Source of the DNA: an uncultured Eubacteriales bacterium | GTDB lineage: Bacteria; Bacillota; Clostridia; Oscillospirales; Oscillospiraceae | Length of the DNA stretch: 64,000 nucleotides | NCBI GenBank assembly: GCA_900319465.1 | Contig: ONOL01000002.1 | Coordinates: forward strand, 1-64,000 | Reading direction: 5' to 3' | Shown: one piece after another, positions 25,369-33,856 of the stretch | How positions within the stretch are numbered: position 1 is the stretch's first letter | Layout of the letters: every line of letters begins with the position of its first letter | Made by a program: the position numbers and the translations under genes | The notes under the pieces: generated by a model | What the model was told of the DNA's origin: nothing | The model's input: only the letters and a program-made list of their open reading frames with translations | The model's database searches: none

Positions 25369-27585
25369 TTATTTCGTCTTCGTCGTTTTCGTCGTCGTTT
25401 TTTTCGCCGTGCTCTTTTTGGCCGCGGGCTTCTTCGCCGCGGGCTTTTTCGCGGCGGCGGCCTTTTCCTCCGGCGTTTTCTTCTTGTAGCTGCGCTTCTC
25501 CTCCGGCACGAAGTTGGGGCAGGCCTCGTTGATACAGAAGCTCTTGAGCGGCCCGCGGCCGGATTTCTTGAACATCGTCTTGCCGCAGGCGGGGCAGAAG
25601 TCCTTCGTGGGCACGTCCCAGGTGATGAAGCCGCAGTCGGTCCCCCGCTCGCAGGCGTAGAACACGTAGCCCTTCTTCGAGGTGCGCTTGAGGATCTTGC
25701 CGCCGCACTTGGGGCATTTGCCCGGCATCTCCACCACGATGGGCTTGGTAAAGGTGCACTCGGGGAAGCCGGGGCAGGCGAGGAAATAGCCGAACTTGCC
25801 CTTCTTGACCACCATCTGGCGGCCGCACACGTCGCAGGTCTCGTCCGAGAGGACGTCGGGCACCTTGATGCGCACGCCGTCCAGGCTCTCCTCGGCCCTG
25901 GTGAATTCCCGGTCGAAGCCGTCGTAGAACTCGGAGAGCACGTCGCGCCACCTGGCCTTGCCGGACTCGATCCCGTCGAGCTCCTCCTCCATGTGGTTGG
26001 TGAACTTCAGATCCACGATGTCGGCGAAATGCTCCTTCATCAGCCCGGTCACGACCTCGCCGAGCGGGGTGGGGCGCAGGTACTTGCCCTCCTTGATGAC
26101 GTAGTCGTGGGCGGTGATGGTCGAGATCGTCGGCGCGTAGGTGGAGGGGCGGCCGATGCCCTTTTCCTCCATGGCGCGGATCAGCGTCGCCTCCGTATAG
26201 CGGGCGGGCGGCTGGGTGAACTGCTGGTCGGGCGTCATCTTTTCGAGCTTGAGCACTTCCCCCTCGCCCAGGGAGGGCAGCGGGTTTTTCAGCTCGTCGC
26301 TCTCCTCGTCCTTCGCCTCCTCGTAGACGGCGGTGTAGCCGGGGAACTTGAGCTCGGAATAGTTGGCGCGGAAGGTGTGGCCCGCGGAAGCGACGTCCAC
26401 GGAGACGTTGTCGTAGACGGCGTTGGCCATCTGGCAGGCGGTGAAGCGGCCCCAGATCAGCCGGTAGAGCCGGTACTGCTCCTGCGTCAGATCCTTGCGC
26501 ACAAGCTCCGGCGTCAGGTTCACGTCCGTGGGGCGGATGGCCTCATGCGCGTCCTGCGCGCCGGCCTTGGTCTTGAAGCGGCGGGGCTTGTCGGGATAAT
26601 ATTCCGCGCCGTAGCGGCCGATGATGAAGTCCCGCGCGGCGGCGAGCGCGTCCTCGGACAGGCGCAGGGAGTCGGTACGCATATAGGTGATCAGGCCGAC
26701 GCTGCCCTGCCCCGTGATCTCCACGCCCTCGTAGAGCTGCTGGGCGATGGACATGGTGCGCCGCGGCGTCATGGACAGGCGGCGGCTCGCCTCCTGCTGC
26801 AGGGTGGAGGTGATGAAGGGGGGCGCGGGGGTGCGCTGCTTCTCGCCGCGCTTGACCGCGCAGACCGTAAAGGCGGCCTTCTCCGTGTCCGCGAGCACCT
26901 TGTCCACGTCCTCGCGGCTCTTGAGCTCGCGCTTTTTCTCCCCCTCGCCGAAATAGCGGGCGGTAAAGCGGCCGCCGTCCGCGCGGGACAGCAGCGCGTC
27001 GAGCAGCCAGTATTCCTCGCTGACGAAGGCCTTGATCTCCTCCTCCCGGTCCACCACCATGCGGGTGGCCACGGACTGCACGCGCCCCGCGGACAGGCCC
27101 TTTCTGACCTTGCGCCAGAGCAGCGGCGAGAGCTTGTAGCCCACGATGCGGTCGAGGATGCGGCGCGCCTGCTGGGCGTCCACGAGATCCCGGTCGATCG
27201 CGCGGGGATGAAGGATGCTCTCGGAGACGACCTTCTTCGTGATCTCGTTGAAGGTCACGCGCCGGGCCTTTTCGTCCGGCAGGTCCAGCAGCTCCTTGAG
27301 ATGCCAGGAGATCGCCTCGCCCTCGCGGTCAGGGTCGGTCGCGAGATAGACGGTCCCGGCGCTCTTGGCTTCCTTTTTGAGCTGGTTGATGAGCTCCGTT
27401 TTTTCGCGCACGGCGATGTACTGCGGCTCGAAGCCGTTGTCTATATCCACGCCCATCTTGCTCTTGGGAAGATCCCGCAGATGCCCCATGGACGCTGTAA
27501 CCTTATAATTGCCTCCCAGATACTTTTCGATCGTTTTGGCCTTGGCGGGCGACTCCACGATCACAAGGTCCTTTGCTTTTGCCAT
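25369..27585 (-). CDS. topA: DNA topoisomerase I
   Basis: Relaxes negative supercoils through a 5'-phosphotyrosine intermediate. The TOPRIM domain begins at the N-terminus (VIVESPAKAKTIEKYLG), with ATDPDREGEAISWHL. The active Tyr is in SVGLITYMRTDSLRLS. Three Cys4 zinc ribbons follow (CDVCGR...; CPKCGG...; CPACGK...) and then a tail of Lys/Ala/Thr repeats (about 35 residues). I chose ATG 27585 (MAKAKDLVIVES) because the frame upstream of it lies inside dprA and lacks family sequence. The protein has 738 aa, a normal length. Confidence 0.97.
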   Translation of the reverse strand: MAKAKDLVIVESPAKAKTIEKYLGGNYKVTASMGHLRDLPKSKMGVDIDNGFEPQYIAVREKTELINQLKKEAKSAGTVYLATDPDREGEAISWHLKELLDLPDEKARRVTFNEITKKVVSESILHPRAIDRDLVDAQQARRILDRIVGYKLSPLLWRKVRKGLSAGRVQSVATRMVVDREEEIKAFVSEEYWLLDALLSRADGGRFTARYFGEGEKKRELKSREDVDKVLADTEKAAFTVCAVKRGEKQRTPAPPFITSTLQQEASRRLSMTPRRTMSIAQQLYEGVEITGQGSVGLITYMRTDSLRLSEDALAAARDFIIGRYGAEYYPDKPRRFKTKAGAQDAHEAIRPTDVNLTPELVRKDLTQEQYRLYRLIWGRFTACQMANAVYDNVSVDVASAGHTFRANYSELKFPGYTAVYEEAKDEESDELKNPLPSLGEGEVLKLEKMTPDQQFTQPPARYTEATLIRAMEEKGIGRPSTYAPTISTITAHDYVIKEGKYLRPTPLGEVVTGLMKEHFADIVDLKFTNHMEEELDGIESGKARWRDVLSEFYDGFDREFTRAEESLDGVRIKVPDVLSDETCDVCGRQMVVKKGKFGYFLACPGFPECTFTKPIVVEMPGKCPKCGGKILKRTSKKGYVFYACERGTDCGFITWDVPTKDFCPACGKTMFKKSGRGPLKSFCINEACPNFVPEEKRSYKKKTPEEKAAAAKKPAAKKPAAKKSTAKKTTTKTTKTK

Positions 27586-27598
27586 TCTGATTCCTACC

Positions 27599-28786
27599 TT
27601 ACTTTTTTGTGATTTTCCGCTCGAAGCGGCGGCCGGGCAGCCGGCCGACGATGCCCTTGATCTCCAGGATCGTGAGCTGGCCGAGCACTTTGGCGACCGG
27701 GAGCCCGCTGCGCTCCACGATGTCGTCGATATGCGCGGGCTCCGCCTCCATGGCCGCAAGAACCCGAAGCTGGTCCTCGCTGAGCCCCGCAAGCTGTTGT
27801 TTTAGGTCAATATAGCCTCCGTCCGCGCCCTTGTCAAGTGCGGAAGCGGGCTTTGCCCCCTCCGGCTCCGGCTCCGGCGCGGCTTCCTCCGGGGCGTGCA
27901 GCCTCCCGCTCCGCCGCAGCGCGCCGGGGTAGAGCGCCTCAAACTCGCCCAGCACGTCCCAGCCGCAGGTGGCGAGCTTCGCCCCCTCCTTGAGCATGGC
28001 GAGCGTGCCCGCGCTGCTCTCGGCGTCCGCGTTGCCGGGCACGGCAAAGACCTCCCTGCCCTGGCCCAGCGCCTCCTCCACGAACAGGCGTGTCCCGCTC
28101 TTCTCCGGCGCCTCCACCGCGAGCACGCCCACCGACAGCCCCGCCGTGATGCGGTTGCGGTCCCGGAAGAACGAACGCATCCGCGCCGTTCCGGGCGGGT
28201 ACTCGCTCAGCAGCGCGCCCCGGGCGGCCACGGACCGCGCAAGCTCGCCGCGCGCCTCCTCATGGGGCGTGCCCAGTACGCCGATGACCCGGCCCCCGGC
28301 CAGAAGCGCGCCCTGCGCCGCCTCCGCGTCGATCCCGGCGGTGAGGCCGGAGAGGATCACCGCGCCGGAGGCGGCCATCTGAAACGCAAGGTCCCGCGCC
28401 ATTTTCAGCCCGTAGCTGCTGGCCCGGCGCGTCCCGACCACGGCGATCGCCACGCTCAGGTCCAGCGGCGGCAGCTCGCCCCTGACATACAGTACCACGG
28501 GCGGCGCGAAAATATTCCGGAGCCGGACGGGATAGGCCGCGTCCTGCAGCGTGAGGATTCGCAGCCCCTGCCGCCGGCAGGCCTCCGCGATCTCTCCCGC
28601 GCCCCGAAGGTCCCGCTTCTCCAGCGTTTCGGCCTCCTGCCCCGACACGCCCTCCAGGCGGGAGAAGGCGCCGGCGGGCGCGAGGAATGCGCCCTCCGCG
28701 TCGCCGAAGCGATCCAGCAGCGCCGCCTTCGCCCGGGGGCTGACCGCGCAGGAGGAGAGCCAGAGCCAGTATTCCAATGCCGCCAC
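27599..28786 (-). CDS. dprA: DNA processing protein DprA
   Basis: Binds incoming single-stranded DNA and loads RecA during natural transformation. The 395 aa contain an N-terminal helix-hairpin region, the Rossmann-like core with AVVGTRRASSYGLKMAR, ILSGLTAGIDAEA, VIGVLGT and RNRITAGLSVGVLAVEA, and a C-terminal winged-helix (about 330-390). The start is GTG at 28786 with an AAGGGATGAGG site. It precedes topA, a common order. Confidence 0.95.
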   Translation of the reverse strand: MAALEYWLWLSSCAVSPRAKAALLDRFGDAEGAFLAPAGAFSRLEGVSGQEAETLEKRDLRGAGEIAEACRRQGLRILTLQDAAYPVRLRNIFAPPVVLYVRGELPPLDLSVAIAVVGTRRASSYGLKMARDLAFQMAASGAVILSGLTAGIDAEAAQGALLAGGRVIGVLGTPHEEARGELARSVAARGALLSEYPPGTARMRSFFRDRNRITAGLSVGVLAVEAPEKSGTRLFVEEALGQGREVFAVPGNADAESSAGTLAMLKEGAKLATCGWDVLGEFEALYPGALRRSGRLHAPEEAAPEPEPEGAKPASALDKGADGGYIDLKQQLAGLSEDQLRVLAAMEAEPAHIDDIVERSGLPVAKVLGQLTILEIKGIVGRLPGRRFERKITKK

Positions 28787-28816
28787 GCCTCATCCCTTCT
28801 TTCTGTCTTTCCGTCC

Positions 28817-28834
28817 GGCGGCCGCAGGGCCGCC
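28817..28834 (-). other. Short hairpin between SpoU-type gene and dprA
   Basis: A 7-bp GGCGGCC/GGCCGCC stem with a GCAG loop lies in the 69-bp gap, without a T-run. A weak terminator or processing site is possible. Confidence 0.35.
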
Positions 28835-28855
28835 CCGTTCGGGCGCCGAGCGCGC

Positions 28856-29611
28856 TCAGCGCTCCTTCGCCGTCATTTCCCACATGAGCACCGAGGCCGC
28901 CACCGCCGCGTTGAGCGACTCGCTGTCCGGCCGCATGGGGAGGATGATCTTCTTTTCGCACAGCGAGAGCAGCTCCCCGCTCAGGCCCTTCCCCTCGCTT
29001 CCGACCGCCACGGCGGCGTGCGCCAGCGAGAGCGCGCGGACGTCCTCCGCCTCCGCCGCGAGCGCCGCGCCGTAGAGCGGCAGCCCCTGCCCGCGCAGGA
29101 AGGCGGGCAGCTCGGAGAGCGGCATCTGCAGCACGGTCTGCCGGAAGATGGCCCCCATCGTGGAGCGGACGGTCTTGGGCTGGTAGAGGTCGGCGCAGTC
29201 TCCCGTCAGGATCACGGCGTCGATCCCGAAGGCGTTGGCCGTGCGGATGACGGTGCCGACGTTCCCGGGGTCCTGCACGCCCTCAAGGATCAGGGCGCGG
29301 CGCAGGCGGCCCGGCTTGCCGCAGCCGCGGATCGCCACGGTGAAGAGCGGCCCCGGGCTGCTGACCATCGGGGAGGCGTAGTCAAAGAGCTCCTTGGGCG
29401 CGAGGTACTGCACGGCCTCGCCCCAGTCCCCCTCCTCCGCCCGTTCCTTCCAGAGGATGGAGGTCACGCGGGCGCCGAATGCGAGCGCCTCGCGCAGGGT
29501 TTTCCGCCCGTCGCAGAGGTACTCCCCCGCCTCCCGGCGATAGGCGCCGTCGGCGGCGAGCTGCCGCACGTGGCGGACGTATGCGTTTTTTCGGGACGTG
29601 ATCTGCTCCAT
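28856..29611 (-). CDS. TrmH/SpoU-family RNA 2'-O-methyltransferase
   Basis: A SPOUT-class methyltransferase of about 251 aa. The N-terminus is the substrate-binding region (ITSRKNAYVRHVRQLA). The knot domain shows LILEGVQDPGNVGTVIRTANAFG, VAVGSEGKGLS and IILPMRPDSESLNAAVAASVLM, the three SpoU motifs. It probably acts on rRNA, by similarity to the YsgA/RlmB-like group. I chose ATG 29611 (MEQITSRKN), with a GGGAG site. It heads the long minus-strand housekeeping run and has its own promoter. Confidence 0.93.
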   Translation of the reverse strand: MEQITSRKNAYVRHVRQLAADGAYRREAGEYLCDGRKTLREALAFGARVTSILWKERAEEGDWGEAVQYLAPKELFDYASPMVSSPGPLFTVAIRGCGKPGRLRRALILEGVQDPGNVGTVIRTANAFGIDAVILTGDCADLYQPKTVRSTMGAIFRQTVLQMPLSELPAFLRGQGLPLYGAALAAEAEDVRALSLAHAAVAVGSEGKGLSGELLSLCEKKIILPMRPDSESLNAAVAASVLMWEMTAKER

Positions 29612-29651
29612 GGCCGTAAGCTCCCAGTTTATCCTGTATAAATACAATAGT

Positions 29652-29679
29652 ATCATACACGGATTTTTCAGTTTTGCAA
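29652..29679 (-). promoter_or_regulatory. Promoter of the SpoU-type gene
   Basis: Minus-strand TTGCAA (29674-29679), 16-bp spacer, TATGAT (29652-29657), about 40 bp before the start codon. Confidence 0.65.
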
Positions 29680-29722
29680 GACCTCTTTTGGGAATTGGGC
29701 GGCTCTTTTTTTTCGTCGATCA

Positions 29723-29751
29723 TTGTCAATTCCGCTTTTGGATAGTATAAT
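29723..29751 (+). promoter_or_regulatory. Promoter of the PIG-L deacetylase gene
   Basis: TTGTCA (29723-29728), 17-bp spacer, TATAAT (29746-29751) on the plus strand. It is back to back with the promoter of the SpoU-type gene. Confidence 0.8.
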
Positions 29752-29809
29752 ACGAACCATCATCAGCAAGCGCGGCGCCCTTGCGGCGGCTGCGCGGAGT
29801 GGAGCAAGC

Positions 29810-31102
29810 ATGAAAGCTGTTCGCACCGTATTCCTGATCCTCCTCCTGGCCGCCTTCCTCGTGGGGCTGGGCCTGATCGTCCGCGGCCGGCTGCAGGCCG
29901 GCGAGCCGGGGACGACCGGGACGATCTCCGCCGTGCCCGACGAAACCCCGGAGCCGACGCCGGAGCCGACGCCGGAGCCTACCCCGGAGCCTACCCCGGA
30001 ACCTACCCCGGAGCCTACCCCGGAGCCGGAGGCCGAGCGGATACCGCTGACCGTCACGTACCGGAACAAGGCCGTGGGCGTGCTTACGGACGGCGACCAC
30101 GCCACCTCCAAGAACTTCATGCCGAACGAGCCGATGCTCATCCGGAGCGAGGAGCCGATCAGCGCCCTCTACATCGAGTGGGACTACACGCCCACGCCCT
30201 GCACGCTGCGCTGCGGCGAGACGGAGCTGGCTCTCGCCGGGCACGGCTACCGGCATGAGTACGTCCCCCTGCCCGAGCCGAGCACGGAGCTGGAGCTGAT
30301 GCTCCCCAAGGGCGAGGAGCCGTGGCTGGCCGAGATTTACGGGCTGGGCGCAGGCCAGCGCCCCCGGTGGGTGCAGGATTGGGAGGAGCCCTGGGAGCAG
30401 GCGGATCTGCTGCTCTTCCCGACCCACAGCGACGACGAGTTCATCTTCTTCGGCGGCGTGATCCCCTATTACGTCGATCAGGGTAAGCGCGTGCAGGTCG
30501 CCTACGTGGTCAGGCACAACGGCTACCGCTATCACGAGATGCTCGACAGCCTCTGGGCGGCGGGCGTGACCCATTACCCCGTGACCAGCAGGAAGGCCGA
30601 CGTCTACCAGGCCACGCTGGGCGGCGCCTTCGACTACTACAAGCAGGACTACATGACCTCCTACATGGTCGAGCAGATGCGCCGCTTCCGCCCGCAGGTG
30701 GTGGTGGGCCACGCGGAGGACGGGGATTCCGGCCATATGGTGCATCTGTTCGCGGTCATCTGCCTCAAGGACGCGGCGGCGCAGGCGGGCGACGCGGCGT
30801 ATTTCCCCCAGTCCGCCGAGACCTACGGCGTCTGGGACGTGCCGAAGACCTACCTGCATCTCTACGGCGAGCCGGAGAACATGGTGAAGCTGGACTTTGA
30901 CGCGCCGCTGGCGCGCTTCGGCGGCGAGAGCGCCTGGGACGTGGCGGACCGCGCCTTCTCCCTGTGCGTCTCGCAGTACCAGGGGGGCAAGTACCAGGTC
31001 TACCGCGCCGACAGCGTCCACGACGCCAGCCGCTTCGGCCTCTACCGCAGCACCGTCGGCCCGGACACGCAGGGCAGCGACCTCTTCGAGAACCTCTTAT
31101 AA
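29810..31102 (+). CDS. PIG-L (LmbE-like) deacetylase, membrane anchored
   Basis: A protein of about 430 aa with an N-terminal membrane helix (about 5-26), a Pro-Glu-Pro-Thr repeat linker (about 44-72), a beta-rich region and a PIG-L domain. The domain carries the metal-binding THSDDEF (in place of the common PHPDDE) and GHAEDGDSGHMVH. Family members remove N-acetyl groups from sugars such as GlcNAc conjugates; the substrate here is unknown. It faces the outside of the membrane. The ATG at 29810 has a GGAGTGGAG site. It is monocistronic, followed by a long hairpin. Confidence 0.85.
   Translation: MKAVRTVFLILLLAAFLVGLGLIVRGRLQAGEPGTTGTISAVPDETPEPTPEPTPEPTPEPTPEPTPEPTPEPEAERIPLTVTYRNKAVGVLTDGDHATSKNFMPNEPMLIRSEEPISALYIEWDYTPTPCTLRCGETELALAGHGYRHEYVPLPEPSTELELMLPKGEEPWLAEIYGLGAGQRPRWVQDWEEPWEQADLLLFPTHSDDEFIFFGGVIPYYVDQGKRVQVAYVVRHNGYRYHEMLDSLWAAGVTHYPVTSRKADVYQATLGGAFDYYKQDYMTSYMVEQMRRFRPQVVVGHAEDGDSGHMVHLFAVICLKDAAAQAGDAAYFPQSAETYGVWDVPKTYLHLYGEPENMVKLDFDAPLARFGGESAWDVADRAFSLCVSQYQGGKYQVYRADSVHDASRFGLYRSTVGPDTQGSDLFENLL
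29948..30027 (+). repeat. 12-bp tandem repeat encoding Pro-Glu-Pro-Thr linker
   Basis: Six to seven copies of a CCGGAGCC(G/T)AC(G/C) unit, in frame, within the PIG-L gene. The two unit variants are clustered, as expected from recent duplication. The copy number may vary between strains. Confidence 0.85.
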
Positions 31103-31190
31103 TTCCATCTGCTTCCGATCGGGTATCCGCAGAAAGCGCCTCCCCGGAATCCTCCGCCCGGCGCCCGCGGCGGGGAAGCGACGGCAAAAA

Positions 31191-31233
31191 CAGCCCGGCG
31201 GCTTCGCGATTTTTTCGCGAAACCGCCGGGCTG
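31191..31233. terminator. Long hairpin downstream of the PIG-L gene
   Basis: An 11-bp stem CAGCCCGGCGG/CCGCCGGGCTG extends, after one mismatch, by TTCGCGA/TCGCGAA around a T-rich loop. A T-run follows on the minus strand only (from the AAAAA at 31186-31190), so the plus-strand terminator function is plausible but not ideal. Confidence 0.6.
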
Positions 31234-31356
31234 TCCGGTTCTTCCCGGGCCACAGGAGCCGGTTCGGCAGCAGCGTCCCGATGCGCTCCGCGGGACGGAC
31301 GAGGGAGCGGAATAGGATCGCGCATTCCGGGCATATTCTGATACGGGTGATGGGTA

Positions 31357-31833
31357 ATGAAAACGGGAAAAGGGAAAACCTACGCGTTCTGGATCGTGCT
31401 GACCGAGCTTGTCGGCGCGCTCGCGGGGCTGCTGACGCGCGGCGGGGCCGAGCGCTATCAGCAGGCCGTGCTGAAGCCCGCGCTCTCGCCGCCCGGCTGG
31501 CTGTTCCCGGTCGTCTGGTCGCTCCTCTACCTTCTCATGGGGATCGCCGCGGCCCGGATCGCCCTCACGCCGGAGGGGCCGGAGCGGCGGGGCGCCCTGC
31601 GGCTCTACGCCGCGCAGCTTGCCGTCAACTTCCTGTGGCCGCTGATCTTCTTCGGCCTGCAGGCCTTCGGCTTCGCCTTCCTGTGGCTGGTGCTGCTCTG
31701 GGCGCTGATCGTGTGGATGGCGCTCAGCTTCCGGGAGCTCGACCGGACCGCCGCGGCGCTGCTCGTCCCCTACCTGCTCTGGGTCGCTTTCGCGGGGGTC
31801 CTGAGCTTCGGGGTCTGGCTCCTCAACCGCTGA
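31357..31833 (+). CDS. TspO/MBR family protein
   Basis: A membrane protein of 158 aa with five predicted helices, the size and topology of tryptophan-rich sensory protein TspO. Visible motifs are KPALSPPGWLFPVVWSLLYLLMG (aromatic loop 1) and AQLAVNFLWPLIFFGLQAFGFA. Relatives bind porphyrins and related tetrapyrroles. The first Met at 31357 has only a weak ribosome site (GGGTGATGGGTA). It stands alone between the PIG-L gene and the convergent LURP-one-like gene. Confidence 0.9.
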   Translation: MKTGKGKTYAFWIVLTELVGALAGLLTRGGAERYQQAVLKPALSPPGWLFPVVWSLLYLLMGIAAARIALTPEGPERRGALRLYAAQLAVNFLWPLIFFGLQAFGFAFLWLVLLWALIVWMALSFRELDRTAAALLVPYLLWVAFAGVLSFGVWLLNR

Positions 31834-31854
31834 GCGGCGGCGGAAGCGCCCCGG

Positions 31855-32352
31855 TCAGTTGCCCGAGGACGAATGGGCGGCGGCCTGCTCCTGCGCCAGC
31901 ACGGCGTCGATGGCGAGCACGACGGCCAGCGCGGGCAGCGTGTCCTCGCTGCGGGCGATCTCCACCTCGTAGCAGTCGCCCCAGCTCAGCCAGGCCTTGC
32001 GGATGCCGACGACCTCCCGCCCCTCCTCGAGGATGCGGTAGTCGTGCCCCCACAGATCGCCCTCCACCGTCCAGGGCATGCCGGCGATGGTGTAGCGGGG
32101 CCGAAAGCTCCATTCCCTGACGATCTCGGCGATCTGGACGCCGTCGACAGAGACGAAAAAGCGGGGCTTGAAGCTCCAGAGCTTCTGCTGGATGAAGATG
32201 ACCTCGCGCTCCGTGCTGTCGAAGACGTGCAGCTTTTTGCCGAGGCTCAGCACCTCGCCCTCCACCCGGAAGAGCTCCTCCTCGTACTCGTTCTTCACGC
32301 GGAAGCGGTCGGCGAACGAAAAAACCTTCTGGCGAATATACAGCTTCGGCAT
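31855..32352 (-). CDS. LURP-one-related (YxjI/DUF567) family protein
   Basis: A cytoplasmic beta-barrel protein of 165 aa in the LURP-one/tubby-like family. Recognisable parts are LYIRQKVFSFADRFRV at the N-terminus, GKKLHVFD, IFIQQKLWSFKPRFFV and the C-terminal hydrophobic helix (LPALAVVLAIDAVLA) that packs in the barrel. The biochemical role is not established for bacterial members; phospholipid binding is suggested for tubby relatives. A good promoter lies upstream, back to back with that of msrA. Confidence 0.88.
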   Translation of the reverse strand: MPKLYIRQKVFSFADRFRVKNEYEEELFRVEGEVLSLGKKLHVFDSTEREVIFIQQKLWSFKPRFFVSVDGVQIAEIVREWSFRPRYTIAGMPWTVEGDLWGHDYRILEEGREVVGIRKAWLSWGDCYEVEIARSEDTLPALAVVLAIDAVLAQEQAAAHSSSGN

Positions 32353-32381
32353 ATCCGGTCCCCCTGTCTGTTTGTGATCTT

Positions 32382-32410
32382 ATTGTAACAGACGGCGGGG
32401 CTTCTGTAAA
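32382..32410 (-). promoter_or_regulatory. Promoter of the LURP-one-like gene
   Basis: Minus-strand TTTACA (32405-32410), 17-bp spacer, TACAAT (32382-32387). Confidence 0.75.
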
Positions 32411-32415
32411 GTTCC

Positions 32416-32444
32416 TTGCGCCGGCCGCCGAACTGTGGTACGAT
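32416..32444 (+). promoter_or_regulatory. Promoter of msrA
   Basis: TTGCGC (32416-32421), 17-bp spacer, TACGAT (32439-32444). The -35 boxes of this and the divergent promoter are only 5 bp apart. Confidence 0.6.
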
Positions 32445-32481
32445 AGCGGGGAAACGAAAGCGATACGCGGGAGGCGGCGGC

Positions 32482-32973
32482 ATGAAGGAAAAATGCATCT
32501 ATCTGGCGGGGGGCTGCTTCTGGGGAACGCAGAAATTCTTCGACCAGTTCGACGGCGTGCTTGAGACGGAGGTCGGCTACGCCAACGGGCCGACGGCCTT
32601 TCCCTCTTACCGGGAGGTCTGCGCGAGCGCGGGGCACGCCGAGACCGTGCGCATCGTCTACGACGCGCAGCGCGTCAGCCTCACGCAGCTTCTGGACTGG
32701 TACTTCCTGACCGTCGATCCCACCGCCTACCACCGGCAGGGCGGGGACATGGGCGTGCAGTACCGCACCGGCATCTACTACACGGACGAGGCCGACCTGC
32801 CGGAGCTGGAGGCGCGCTATGCGCGCGAGCAGGAGAAGCACCGGGCGAAGCTGGAGGTCGAGCTGCTGCCGCTCCAGAACTTCTATCCCGCGGAGGATTT
32901 CCACCAGAAGTATCTGGACAAGAATCCCGGCGGCTACTGCCATATCCCGCAGGCGCTGCTGCATCTGCCATAA
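32482..32973 (+). CDS. msrA: Peptide methionine-S-sulfoxide reductase MsrA
   Basis: Repairs oxidised methionine (S epimer). The 163 aa start with KCIYLAGGCFWGTQKFF, containing the catalytic Cys of GCFWG. Family elements GVLETEVGYANG, VDPTAYHRQGGDMGVQYRTGIY and the C-terminal GGYCHIP (resolving Cys) are all present. I chose ATG 32482 because it begins the family N-terminus and follows a GGGAGG site. A bidirectional terminator follows. Confidence 0.96.
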   Translation: MKEKCIYLAGGCFWGTQKFFDQFDGVLETEVGYANGPTAFPSYREVCASAGHAETVRIVYDAQRVSLTQLLDWYFLTVDPTAYHRQGGDMGVQYRTGIYYTDEADLPELEARYAREQEKHRAKLEVELLPLQNFYPAEDFHQKYLDKNPGGYCHIPQALLHLP

Positions 32974-33004
32974 AAAAACGTGCTGCCGGGGCAGCACGTT
33001 TTTT
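32972..33004. terminator. Bidirectional terminator between msrA and the TPM gene
   Basis: ACGTGCTGCC/GGCAGCACGT stem with a 2-nt loop, flanked by runs of A and T, between two convergent genes. Confidence 0.9.
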
Positions 33005-33014
33005 ATGCCTGTTT

Positions 33015-33845
33015 TCAGAATTTCCCGCTGGTATGGGAGTGCCCGCTGAAGCCGCCGCCGGAATGGCCGCCGGAATCGCGGTTCTCCTGCTGCACCACCT
33101 GCACCGTGCGGGTCCGGTTGATGAAGTGGTCCTGCACGATCTTCATATGCGGGCTGGTCGGCGTCATGTAATCGTCGGCGTCGTCCTTCTCCACGGCGGT
33201 CTTCATCCTGCGCTTCATGCCGCCGCACACGCCGCCCGCCGTCAGCAGGCCGATCAGGACGGAGCCGACGCCCTTGGCGCCGCTGAGCAGCTTCTGCTGC
33301 CCGGCCTGCCGCTCCCTGAGCTGCTCAAGATAGGCGGGGTAGCCCTCCACCGCGGGCACGAGGAGCTGCTCCGCCGTAACCAGATAGGCCCGGAAGCCGT
33401 TGTACCAGTCGTTGCCGCGGAAACAGGGCGCGAAGGCGTCCACCAGCAGGTCGCGGTTGCGGGAGGAGAAGGCGTAGTTGCCGAAGCTGCCGTGGGCGTC
33501 GAGGTCATAGTCCCGGTCCGCCATGCTCACGAGGAAGAGGATGCCGTCCCCGGTCTCCCCGAAGCCGATCAGATAGCGGTCGTAGATCTCCTCTGCGCAG
33601 CTCTCGATGCTGCCGCGCCCGAACTCGGTGTAATCCTGCGTGGTCACGATATACACGCCGCACCGGTACTTCTCGGAGATGCCCGCCGCCATGTCCTCGA
33701 GCTCGGCGCGCTGTTCGTCCGTCAGGAGCCCGGCCGAGTCGGTCACGTAGCCCAGGCTGCCGCCGGAGGCCGCGTGCGCGCAGAGCGGCAGGGCCAGGCT
33801 GAGCAGCATCAGCAGCAGGAGCGAAAGAGCAAATTTCCGTTTCAT
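33015..33845 (-). CDS. TPM-domain (YgcG-like) secreted or membrane protein
   Basis: A 276-aa protein with a signal peptide (1-25, cut after AHA), an extracytoplasmic TPM domain (about 28-165, opening with GYVTDSAGLLTDEQRAELE), one later hydrophobic stretch (about 203-218, GVGSVLIGLLTAGGVCGG) and a low-complexity Gly/Ser/His tail (SGGHSGGGFSGHSHTSG). I chose ATG 33845 because GAGGAGGTG precedes it. It is the last gene of an SPFH, lipoprotein, zinc-ribbon, TPM operon that resembles the ydjGHI cluster of Bacillus. The function is unknown. Confidence 0.88.
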   Translation of the reverse strand: MKRKFALSLLLLMLLSLALPLCAHAASGGSLGYVTDSAGLLTDEQRAELEDMAAGISEKYRCGVYIVTTQDYTEFGRGSIESCAEEIYDRYLIGFGETGDGILFLVSMADRDYDLDAHGSFGNYAFSSRNRDLLVDAFAPCFRGNDWYNGFRAYLVTAEQLLVPAVEGYPAYLEQLRERQAGQQKLLSGAKGVGSVLIGLLTAGGVCGGMKRRMKTAVEKDDADDYMTPTSPHMKIVQDHFINRTRTVQVVQQENRDSGGHSGGGFSGHSHTSGKF

Positions 33846-33856
33846 GCCGCACCTCC

